This document shows, piece after piece, positions 11,540 through 22,200 of a stretch of DNA of 64,000 nt; the stretch's first letter is position 1; each line of letters begins with the position of its first letter. The notes under the pieces are model-generated. The model ran no database searches, was not told the origin of the DNA, and saw nothing but the letters and a program-made list of their open reading frames with translations. Source of the stretch: Chimonanthus salicifolius. Taxonomy: Eukaryota > Streptophyta > Magnoliopsida > Laurales > Calycanthaceae. The position numbers were made by a program, and so were the translations under genes. Location of the stretch: contig CM023541.1 of assembly GCA_013350335.1 (NCBI GenBank), forward strand, positions 61,321,413 to 61,385,412, read 5' to 3'.

Positions 11540-11589
11540 GCTGCTCACGGTAACTCCTTCAAAATTTACCCCTCATTCAAATGCAGCCA

Positions 11590-12690
11590 TGATAGATCCA
11601 CGTTCCTTCCCCTCTTTTGAATCTATGACTTTTCTCATTCAAAAGTTCCTTCCTAGAGTCCCCATCAATCTTATTACAATATTGCCCTCAACGATGAATC
11701 AATGTATGTGGCTTTCCACACAGAATGCACATTGGAGATAACGTGAGAGAAGATAATTTTATTATTTTGAGTAAGTAGATCTTGAAATATATAGATTATT
11801 TTTTCTTTTGGAGTTTATTTATGTATAAGGTTAATTAGAAAAAATAGAATAATAAATTGAAAACTTAATTGATCTGATAGAATTAGTATTTGATTATACA
11901 GACCCTTATCTTTTTAAGGACCTGACCCAAATTCAAATAATTTAAACCTGCGTTGGCCCATGCTGAGCCCATGTCCTATATTTGCAATTTGGGCCATAGT
12001 CTAACTTGACTTAGGATCCAACCTAGCCTACCAGAGTTGTACCCCTATTTATGTTTGACACAAACTATTTATTAAATGAGTTAATTCAATCAGAAATAAA
12101 CTATTTATTAAATAAATCAAATTCAGATATAGCTATGATGATTCAATTATTAAATGGGTTACTCCATTAATTCCTGTGAGTTAAAACGATAAATTATTTT
12201 CAGTTTTAAGTTTTAACTGTTAAAATGGTGAACCATGTACCATTTAAATCTAATTGGTACGGGTGAGTTTCTAGGGCCCTGGTCCAACTGAGTTAGTATT
12301 TTTACAATAAAACAATGGATCAAATTCCCTATGATACAAACACAGTGACTTCTTTGTTGCACGATAAGTATTCAAATCACATAATAAGATAAGTGAAGAT
12401 TCCAAATGCGAGGCTTATTAAGACAAGCAATAGTTAGACCTGAATAAGTCATGGATACAAAATAAAGGAATTTTGTGAAAGGAAGCAACCTAATTTGAAG
12501 AAGAAGAGTTTGGACTTTGGAGAAAGCCCTAATGGAATTTTTTTTAAATTCCATCTTTGGAATTTTGTACTCGTCGTCTGTCCAAATGATTTAAGAAAAG
12601 ACTAATAATAATATTTAAAGATGTCTTTTAATTTTGACTCTTATAATAACATAATTTAATTTTCACGGAAGTGGTACACCTGTGCAGCAT
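11590..12690. other. intergenic, no gene seen
   Basis: AT-rich, no supported gene or repeat. Confidence 0.4.
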
Positions 12691-12697
12691 GTGTTTC

Positions 12698-13890
12698 AAT
12701 TAGCCACCGAAAAATGTTCTTTTACAGATTTTGATATTTTCACCGGAGTTTTTACTAAGTACATGGAAGTATTTTTTTATTCCCGATTATACCCCTCCTC
12801 TTTTACTGCTCAAATACACTTCAGTTTTTTTTTTTTTGCCCTCTTTCATTCCATCGGTTTCTTCCACCGCAGGGAACAACCCCATCGTCTCCATCGCTCT
12901 CGGTGCTCTCTTTCTGCATCGGTAACATTTCCTCCATCTCTCTCTCTCCGCTCTTTGAGTGTGCCTTCTCCGATGGCCTCTTCTTCCTGATCACATGACA
13001 ACTGCCTTGCCATCGTCGATCTATGTGATGCATTTCAAAATTTGAATACGATTTGACAGAGATGAATTGCAAGAACTGGTGTTCCAGTCTGCAATCTCGG
13101 AAAATCTCTAGATCGGTGGGAGGAGTGGTGATTCTGGTTGTGGAAATGCAGGTGATTTCTTTTTCTGCAGATTTTAATTTTCCTTGAATTGGAAGTTGAA
13201 ATGATAATTTCTTGTGTCTAGTGGCTCTATGTTGGAAGTCTGCACCGGTTTTAGCCTGGCAGTTGATTTTGATTTTCTGTTTTTCTTGCTTTTGGAATTT
13301 GAATAGAGTGAAAACAAACAGAATCCTTATAAGCATTCAAAAGCTCTACAGAATTCTGTTTCCAGGGAGAATTCGTAGATCCTGTTCGGTAGAAAGTTCC
13401 AGCAGAATTTATAATTTTGCAAACTCTGCAGTTGGCGAATTCTGCTGATTCTGGACTAAGAAGAACTAATGCAATAGCCTTGGTTGTGTCTGTTAACCTT
13501 GGAATTGTTTGCTAGAATCTCTAAATACCATAATCTAAGTGACTCGCTTATTGTGATTTCAAAATAACACTTTAAAATGGGAATATATAAAGCTGTTAGA
13601 ATTGGAATCATTAGAATCTCATAAATTCCATTCGAATTCTCAAAACCATAACCTTTGAACGATGGAAATCACCGAAAGCCGAGAGTAGAGAGTACCCGTT
13701 CTGCGATAGAAGAAACCGATGGAATGAAAGACAAGAAAAATAAAATCCAAAGAGTATTTGAACAATAATAGAGAATAGCAGAACTGAAATTAAAAGAAAA
13801 AGAAAACTTTCACTATACATTTTAATAAAAACTCTGGTGAAAATATCAAAACACTCTTTTTCTCGAGTGGCTGAGATGGCAACCTCCAAA
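12698..13890. repeat. large imperfect inverted repeat, possible foldback element
   Basis: The left arm (about 12698-12875) and right arm (about 13660-13888) are reverse complements with mismatches and small gaps. Shared blocks are TTTGATATTTTCACCGGAG at 12729 (inverse near 13853) and CTTTCATTCCATCGGTTTCT at 12843 (inverse near 13729). The spacer of about 800 bp has pyrimidine-rich, transcript-like stretches but no recognised protein. I found no target duplication. It could be a foldback transposon carrying captured sequence, or an inverted duplication. Confidence 0.6.
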
Positions 13891-14024
13891 TATCAAAAAG
13901 AAAAACAAACGACATAAATGAATTATTATATGTTTTGATAGAAGAGCAACCATTATTTATTAAAAAAACGTAAAAGTAAAAATGATCACTGACGGCCAAC
14001 GCGATTCTTATTGGTAAGTCAAAG

Positions 14025-15440
14025 TCAGTCTCGCATCCACAACTGAACCAACTCGTTCAACGCGGAAACAGACGACCCGTCCTTACTCAGAGCGTCCAGC
14101 GCCTTCTCCTTCAATGCTACAGTCCGTTCCCTCAAAGCCCTTCCTTCTTCCGATTCCATCAGCCCTCGAACACGTTTTTCCAACTCCTCCGCCGCCACCC
14201 ATCCTTTCTCCGCTCCATCCAGTGGCATGGCCAGCTTCATCTCCTCCACCAGAGACACACGGTTCAGCTTTTGCTCCGCGTAGAGCGGCCAAGCAACCAT
14301 TGGCACTCCCGCCATTAGAGATTCCAGTACCGAGTTCCACCCGCAGTGAGTGACGAAACCGCCTACCGATTCCCGGTTCAGCACCGCCACCTGCGGCGCC
14401 CACGACTTCACCACCAGCCCCCTTCCTTTAGTCCTCTCCAGAAAGCCCTCCGGCAGCAGAGCACCCAAGTCTGGTTCTGGTGGAGCTAAAAATTTCTTGC
14501 TCTTGTCTTCCGATGGCGGGCTACGCACCACCCACAAGAACCTCTGCCCGCTCCTCTCCAAGCCGGTAGCGATCTCCTTCAGCTGCGCCGCTGAGAAGAG
14601 CCCCAGGCTTCCGAAGCACAAGAAAACGACGCTCCGACTCGGTTGCTCGTCCAGCCACTCCAGGCACTCCGCTCCGCCCTCTCCTTTCTCCGGAGCAATC
14701 ACCGGACCAACGCAGTAGATGAGTGGAGCTGGGCCGTCCATAACGCAGTCCCCATTCTTTAAGGTGTTGAGGGCGCGAGGCTCGAGCGCGTCGAACGTGT
14801 TGATGATGATTCCATTCGACTTGGGCAGTTCTCTAGCGGTTTCTAAGAAGCCGTGGTAGGCCTCGTCGGCACGGTCTTGCATGGGGAGTACCATGTCACT
14901 TGCAGGCAAAGGAGGCAGGCCGGGAATCTCGAGAAGGGTGTCGCCAAGATCCTTAAAGCTTGCGTCCGTGAGGCGGTCAAGGGTGGGGAGGTAGAGGAAG
15001 ACGGAGAGGCAGGAAGCTGAGGAGGTGAAGAAGCAGTAGGCAGGGATTTTGAGGTTGGCGATGACGTCGAGGACGGGGTAGCAGAAGAAGTCGAAGAGCA
15101 GGGCTCGGATGTGGGAGGAATCGGAGATGGAGAGAAGGGATTGGTGGACGAGGGGATTGTTGAGGAGGAGGAGGCGGAAGATGAGAGTCTCATGGTGGGG
15201 GGAAGGGGAGATGTCGTGGGAGATGGAGATGGCTGGAAGGTGGTGGAAGGAAATGGACGGGAAAGTGGATTCGACGCGTTGGATGTAAGCAGCAGTGGCG
15301 CCGGTGTTGAAGGAGACGGGAGTTATGAGGATGGTGATAGAGAAAGGTGCGTCGAGGTGGAGAAAGCGCTTCCCAAGTTCCACCATCGAAATCAAATGGC
15401 CCATGCCCGGAGATGGGTAGAGCACGATGGTGTCTTTCAT
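14025..15440 (-). CDS. UDP-glycosyltransferase, UGT88-like (tandem copy 2)
   Basis: Intronless, 471 aa, the same length as the copy at 6714 and very similar to it (5 differences in the first 60 residues). It keeps His15 in the more usual PSPGMGHL, Asp117 in FDFFC, and the 44-residue PSPG box at 347-390 with HCGWNS and terminal Gln390. It should transfer a sugar, probably glucose, from UDP-sugar to a phenolic or other small acceptor in the cytosol. Differences from copy 1 cluster in the acceptor half (for example residues 100-240), where acceptor choice is set in this family. The start is unambiguous: the upstream leader has no in-frame ATG. The two genes are about 5.9 kb apart, same strand, and arose by tandem duplication. 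No key residue is missing. Confidence 0.94.
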   Translation of the reverse strand: MKDTIVLYPSPGMGHLISMVELGKRFLHLDAPFSITILITPVSFNTGATAAYIQRVESTFPSISFHHLPAISISHDISPSPHHETLIFRLLLLNNPLVHQSLLSISDSSHIRALLFDFFCYPVLDVIANLKIPAYCFFTSSASCLSVFLYLPTLDRLTDASFKDLGDTLLEIPGLPPLPASDMVLPMQDRADEAYHGFLETARELPKSNGIIINTFDALEPRALNTLKNGDCVMDGPAPLIYCVGPVIAPEKGEGGAECLEWLDEQPSRSVVFLCFGSLGLFSAAQLKEIATGLERSGQRFLWVVRSPPSEDKSKKFLAPPEPDLGALLPEGFLERTKGRGLVVKSWAPQVAVLNRESVGGFVTHCGWNSVLESLMAGVPMVAWPLYAEQKLNRVSLVEEMKLAMPLDGAEKGWVAAEELEKRVRGLMESEEGRALRERTVALKEKALDALSKDGSSVSALNELVQLWMRD

Positions 15441-15534
15441 TTTCTCTTGTTTGGATTGGAAAATTAGATAGTTTCAGCAGCGGAAATAGGGGGAAGACTG
15501 GAAATGGAGAGTGGAGAGAAAAGTATTTCGGCCG

Positions 15535-15543
15535 TATAAAATA
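15535..15543 (-). promoter_or_regulatory. possible TATA box of UGT copy 2
   Basis: The minus strand reads ATATTTTATACGG here, about 95 bases before the start codon and followed by a CT-rich leader. No experimental start site is known. Confidence 0.35.
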
Positions 15544-15599
15544 TTTCCTAATTTTTTTTTAACGAAATGAAAGGAAAGCCCACGCGGCCGGCCGAGTTA

Positions 15600-16205
15600 C
15601 TCTTCCCACTTCCTGAACTACAGCTATTTAAACTCCAAAGCACGATTAGGTACCCCAATCCTTTATTAAAATGCAACTAAACTTTTCTTGAGTTGAATCC
15701 ATTTTCCATTGTATTTAGAGGAGGTTAGCAATTGATGACCGTGGAGACGTCAGCTGGTACGTCAGCTTTCACCAAATCCTTTTCACTTTTTTCTTTTCCA
15801 CAACTGAAGTCAACAAAATACCACTAATTTCTATAATTTTTGGACACCAGTGCACCATCCTAAAGTTAAATCGCATGACTTCTACGAGCTTTGGTGACAA
15901 GGGCCCTACGTGGAGTCATGAATTTAAATGGTTGAAATTATTATTTTAAATTCGAATTATAATATTTATTTAATATTTTTCACTATTAAATTAATTAAAA
16001 TATTTTCATTGAATAATTTCTTTTCTATTTTAAAAGCAAAAATAGTTCAATAAATCTTAATTTTTTTACAATAAGACAACTCTCAAGATAAAAGATAATT
16101 TATCTGAACATATACTTTTTGTTCATCAGGTGAACTCCATCACTTTGGCGTTTACGAGTCATTGTAATTGAACCTTTTAGCTCAGCCAAGGTGTGCATAT
16201 AAACA
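15600..16205. other. intergenic, no gene seen
   Basis: Promoter-distal sequence upstream of UGT copy 2, AT-rich, without recognised features. Confidence 0.4.
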
Positions 16206-16209
16206 TTTT

Positions 16210-16785
16210 ATTCAAGATTATATGTAAAAATATAAAAATAATTTAATTTAATTTAAATAAAAAACAAAGGATTAAGATAATTCCATGACTTCAATAATCT
16301 TTATGGTACTATACAATCATCTTTCCATGTTGATAGGACAGCAAGTTCGGTAGTCTCCAAGTTACCAGACCTTTAACCTTCCTTTCCATTCTTCTACCAT
16401 ACTTGGCCGCGTTTAAAACATGACCTTTTTAGGAAAAAGGGTTAACTCCAAAAGTTTTACATTGTCATGTTTCCTTCTGCCATTACATTTCTTAAATAGA
16501 CTGCTTTTTAGTAGTTTGATTGTTAGGTTTCTTTGTCCCATGTTTTAAACGCGGCCAAGTAATGGTACAGGCTGGATAGGAAGGTTGAACGTGTGGTACG
16601 TTGGAGACTCCCAAATTTGCTGCTATGAACATGGAAAGATGATTGCATACTACCATAACGATTATTGAAGTCGTGGAATTATCTTAATCTTTTATTTTTA
16701 TTAAAATTAAATTATTTTTATATAAATACATATGATAAGACTGTGTCTGAATTTTCTGCACGTAAATTTAAAAAAAATATATTTA
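16210..16785. repeat. long inverted repeat with a ~100-bp loop
   Basis: The left arm (about 16210-16433) pairs with the right arm (about 16535-16785). Matching blocks include GATTAAGATAATTCCA, CTTCAATAATC, CAATCATCTTTCCATGTT, AGTCTCCAA and TTGGCCGCGTTTAAAACATG. Matches reach into the AT-rich ends (AAAAATAATTTAATTT). The arms have scattered mismatches and small gaps. A transcript would form a hairpin of well over 150 bp. No coding potential is seen. A foldback MITE or a hairpin siRNA source are the two readings. Confidence 0.75.
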
Positions 16786-16789
16786 TTTA

Positions 16790-19230
16790 TATGTATAAAA
16801 TGTGAATTAATCACCTAAATATTCGTACATGGTGAATTACTTCACACACTTAAATATGGAGCCTACTACATAAGATGTTGATGGATTTATTGAAAAAGAA
16901 ATCTTTAATTATTTAGTTTAAAAAAATATTTTAATTAAATCAATGAAGCTAATTTTTAAAAAATTACAAAGTTTAAAGATTGAAAAATAATTTAAATTGA
17001 TCAACTCTTGAAAAACTTAAATTTTTTTTTGATTAATTCAATCATGATGGTTTTTCATAGGATTATATATTCAAATATAGATATTTCTTAAAACATATTT
17101 AAGTAGGCATAAGATCATCCTCTACATCAAATAGGCATCATTTAATTTTGGATCGAAATAACATCTTTTACTGATGGGAATCATCACTGGATAGGCCCCA
17201 CATAGGGTTTTTTATAGTTTCACCCTTGTTGCAATAATTTATTTTTAATATTTATTTAAATAAAAATTACATTATTGTCGATTATATTAGGAGTAGAGTA
17301 TGGGCAAGGTATTCAATAAAAGTGGATTATATCTTGAGTTTCAAATATCAAAGAAATTTAAAATTTTAGTTGATATTATCAAATTTTAGGAGGGTGACAT
17401 AAAAACTGTGAAATCTTGGATTTTTAGGGAATGGGTTCAATAAAGCTTTGACAAATTTGAAGTACAATGACGATAAATGTCTTTTTAAAAGATAAAAATT
17501 GAAACTTAAAATGAATTGATATGACCAGCATACTGACCGATATTTATTAGCTAATTAAAGGCGCAATATATTAATCTCAACCAACATTTAGTTTTACATA
17601 GTTATTTGTCTTAATCATATTTTTTTATTTCTTCATGACAAATAAAAATCCTAATTTAGTGACACTCATAATTTAAAAACTCAGGTTTAAAACCTTATTA
17701 AATTGAGAAATTCAGACAATTCTTTATTTGAATTGATAAAACATAGCATACCTTCTTTGACTCAAAATGTCATCAGATTGTTTAATTTTTTTTTATAGTA
17801 GATATTAAATGCTCAAGGAGATAGTTAAAATATATATAAAAAAAAATATTGATATATCGATTACTTTAAAATAAATTATACAGAAAAATAATTGAGTGCT
17901 TTGAATCTGAAGTGACAGGGACATTTATTCCCAAATCTTTCGTTGCATCCTTTTGCCGGTTGCCACTCTCTTGAGTGACAATCTCGTTTCTTGAATCTCC
18001 GTTTATCTCCCACAAGCTAGTGAAGCAAAATATATGAATGAATTCCTTTGCAATTTTTTTCTTTTTAATTTTTTAAATTTTGACCAATTAGTGACATACT
18101 AAAGAATAGACATAAAATAATACATATAGTTATTAAAAATCCAACGGCATTCATCATCTTTATTATCACAGAACAATTAATCTTATCTATTTGGAAGCAA
18201 CCTTTAAAATTTAAATTCTCCACTTCACTCTTTTCAAAATGATATATCTTTGTTTAATTGTAATATTTTTTTTAATGCTTTTATTTTTAATTGAACTTAT
18301 ATCAACTTCTTCTAGTGTTACTCTCTTGAAAGATGAGAAGGAAACACAGCAAATGATAAGAAGTCCACTTCAATAGTTATTTTATTATTTTCAACTCTTG
18401 ATTAATGAAATAAACAATAATTTTTTACTATTACATTGAATACCATTCTAAATACATTTTAAAATTATTCATATATTAATTATCTATGTCTATTTGATCA
18501 TTTCAAACCACCAATCATCTTGACGTGAAAATTCGATCCTTAGTAGCACTATGGTTCCATGAAATGGTAAATAAGTCACATTTACATCTTTTGTTCCCGG
18601 AAGGGTGTCTGTCTAAGGCCAAAACTACAATTGGAATTTGGAATGCTTTCTTCCATCGTGTGCTCTCGTACCAGTTACAACTTACAAATAGAATAAAATG
18701 AAATGACAAACCAAAACTAAAATAAATATTCCATGTCACCTCTTATTCACCTGCCACATCAGCACCCAGTCAAAAGCTGAGTAGCGGTATTCTGAAAGCA
18801 AAAGTGGGCCCACAACGTGATATTCGATATTCCATGGCATCTTTCGTATGCCACCAAGGGATCACTGCCACGTTACTTTCCAACCGGTAAAATCCAAGCC
18901 AGCTCTACCTCCTTTCCATTATGGAAGGGGTCCCATTTCTACTCACAAGGCAATTTCCCACATCCCGCACAAACCTCTCACCATTGTGCTCCACGTGGCA
19001 TTGATCTTGCCACATCATCAAATGAATCTCACCGCCCAGTACCACTTTCGGGTCTGGTAGGGTACTTCGATGTATATCAGCTGTAAAGTACGTATAGTAT
19101 ATATATACTCCTTTTTCTCTGTACATTATTGTATTTTACGTATTGTTGTGTTTATGTATAGATGAGATGGGGCCCGGTTGGGAAGACAAGGGTGTGGTAG
19201 CCCACAAGGTTGATGGATGATTTTCCCCAG
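16790..19230. other. intergenic, 3' of the RBOH gene, no gene seen
   Basis: AT-rich to about 18480. 18500-19130 is somewhat more balanced in composition, with short frames on both strands that match nothing I recognise. The RBOH 3' UTR should occupy roughly the last 100-300 bases before 19237. Confidence 0.4.
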
Positions 19231-19236
19231 CTCTCC

Positions 19237-22200
19237 CTAGAAATGCTCTTTGTGGAATTCGAACTTCGAAGTACCCTTCTGGTTGTATTCATAGCAGAGC
19301 TTGCTCAGTTCCTTTGCCAAAACTGGTGCACCGCAGTAGAACACCCCTGAATGAAAAGATCAAAAGCCAAACCCATTAAAAAAAAAATCAGTAAATAAAT
19401 GGATATAAACCTCATTTTTCTCAATCTTTTAAAACTCGGCAGAAACCGAATCATGTGGCCCAAAAATATTGGTGGGGTTCAGCCATGATCAGCAAAAATT
19501 TATAATGGTTTCGTCTCAAACCTGAAATGAGTTTTAACTCCGTTAACAAACAACACCTTGATATTACAACTAATGTTTGATTGAATTCAAAACATTGTAA
19601 AAGCCATCAACTCCTGATTTTGATTTTCACTTTATCCAAAGGACCACTTCCTATAGAGTTACTTAGTTTGTGGGGATAGGGAGAGGCTTATATATCCTCT
19701 GGATGCTCTAAGAGACCTTGACACCTTGGTCATTAAGAAAACATTGTAAAAGCCATTAAAATGAACATATACATTATTTAGTGCTTACAGAAATTCTTTA
19801 ACATTTTTAACTAATTTAAAATAAAAGAAAGAACAGACAATGGTGTCAGTGTAAGACCAATATATCAGCCACACATAGTTTTCAGAACAGGGTGATGATG
19901 CTTCTATAACCTAGTTTAAAACCACGGGTTTCTTTTACGGTGGTGAGATAGATGTTGACTCACCAATTTTCGCATTTGGATGCTTAGAACATGTTCTTGA
20001 GAAGACTTTCTTCCAGTTGGGCCTTGCAAAGTGGGTCCTCACCTGAAATAATAACAGAATTTAAGACTAGAATGGAAAGTATATGGCTGACATTCAAAAG
20101 TTGATGATGAACCAAGAAGCACCACTAATATATGCTGAATTCATAGATGAGTTAGATAGTGATATATGTTATCACGAGGTTCATGAGGTCCTTGATTTTA
20201 TCCATTTAACCCAGAGAAAAAAAATGTAATGCAAAACAATCCCCCCCTCAAATAAGGCTCTCCGGCAAATAGAACGTCGCCGACTATCCCGTTTGCCCAG
20301 GGGATCCCCCAAGTCCACATGCGATAGCTTGGGGATATGTCTCTGATACCATGTACTAAACATAAATCCCAATGAAGACGAGCATTTAGGTGGAAACTCC
20401 CGAAGAGAAAACTACAGAGGAGAGAGTTTTATTATTGTATATCCATGAAAATTACAATAGCAGTATTTATATAATCAAAGAGTCTCAAAACAAGGAGTCT
20501 CAAGCTAGTCAGGACTCTCTTCTCAATCAACAGTTTTGAGTTGATTTTCCCAACTGACAGAAGCTTATACTAGTATTAATTCATCATCCAATAGAAAAAG
20601 AGAGGAGAGAGAGAAAGAAGCCAATTACAAGTGACATTTAAAGTATCAGAGCCCAGAATCTTACTCTAGTGCCAGAGACGATGTCGACGCCATTCTTTGC
20701 ATGGTTTAGAGCTTGGACCATGGCAATGAGAGCCGAGCGAGCATCTCCTTCCTCATAAACACTAGTCAAGTAATTGTGCATCTCAATTACTCCCTAAGAG
20801 CAAAAATGAACAATAAATTACTGCTGACCATATCCAGAGATGAAAGAGTAAAAGGAAAACAAGCTGACATGGTGAATAGAAAATTAAGAACCAATTTATT
20901 TACCCTATGATCCAGATCCGCAACTTCATTCATGACTCCTTTGAACCAGTCAAAAGAGCCCTGTTCCCGCGTTACCCAGTAGAAATATGCATTAGTTGTC
21001 TTTAATGTTTTTTTTCGCTTTGGTGAGACCTTACTGACAGAGCTTGAGTCACTTGTTCCAATGCTACAATCTGTTGTCCCGCTGAAACTAGAGTTCGAAT
21101 CCTAGATAAAGCATGAAAACATTATGGGCGATAAGTAAATAAATTACCAGAAAGAAAAATGGATTGCCTTTTAGCAATTCCTATTGGCCTGGAAATAAAG
21201 GACAATAGATTGAAGATATAACACATAATTTGCTGGACAAAGTAGAAAAAAAAAAATGACAGAGACGCAATTCAAGGAAGCAGGAGATCAAGCAAAAGCG
21301 AATTTGGCTTTCATTGTGATAAAGTGAGGTTATGTGTTGTAAGTATAAATTCCATTTAAATGGGATTAGCGGATTCTAAGCTGTGGCAACACAATAACTT
21401 CAAGGCTTATTAGATTGATTGAAATAAAGAAAATCTCCAGATGCATAAGCAGCGGCAATGAATAATAAACAAAAAGTCCATCAGATAAGACTACAATTAG
21501 CATACCGCTAGCTCCTCCATTTTCACAATGTTGTTGAGCAAATCTTTCAATATACTGATGAAAGGCGTGGCTCCAATTCCAAGGCCAACGAGTAACAGAA
21601 CATCATATTTTGTATAGTCTTGTGCAGGAGCTCCATAGGGTCCATCTATTAAGAGCTTCGGTAAACTGTGAAGGGGAAAATTCAATGTGAAAAAGTAGAT
21701 CAAATGACCTAGAAGAAAGAAAAAATGGAATGCTAATTTTTTGGAGTCTACAAGGGTAAATCTCAATACTTGTTCTTGGTTGTTTCATCAGCCCTGAGAA
21801 GCCCACTTTTACCAGCTACTGGAGGTTCACAGGCTTCTGAGAAAACCCTCTTTAGTTCCTGCGTCCAGTCACCCAGCTGCCGAATGTGGATGCTAAGGTA
21901 ATCATCACCAGGAGCTGAAGTAATTGAGAATGGGTGCCTGAGGTGCAGAGATAGGAGTTCATAAAAAGCATTATGTCACGCTTATATGGTTTGATAAGTA
22001 AATGTGGTGTCGTAAAAAAGACAAGATGGTTGAGAGTATGACAACTGATATCAGGGTCAATGTTTTTTGTCAAATACTGGCATGCCTATATGTAAAAAGG
22101 TTACACTACATATCACCATGATCATAGGTTACAAGAATGTTTTCATTATTAGAATATTCTCTTTGTTTTAGAAAAAAGAATATCATTAGAACATCAACAT

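Larger units (their letters stand above)
9739..11588. mobile_element. non-autonomous DNA transposon, PIF/Harbinger-like ends
   Basis: The left end GGCTGCGTTTGGATGGGGG and the inverted right end (GGCTGCATTTGAATGAGGGG on the minus strand) form a terminal inverted repeat of about 20 bp. The type resembles Tourist/Harbinger ends (GGCxTGTTTGG). Flanks read ATA on the left and ATG on the right, so the expected 3-bp target duplication is imperfect or lost. No transposase frame exists inside. The interior has tandem units of about 311 bp starting near 10073, 10384 and 10697, marked by GGGTTACCCTTGAGTAGGGG, and a nested MITE at 11188-11539. Confidence 0.6.

Noticed and set aside
12904..12925. GTGCTCTCTTTCTGCATC, resembling a miR156-star strand
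   Set aside because: No matching TGACAGAAGAGAGTGAGCAC arm lies nearby and no suitable hairpin is formed.
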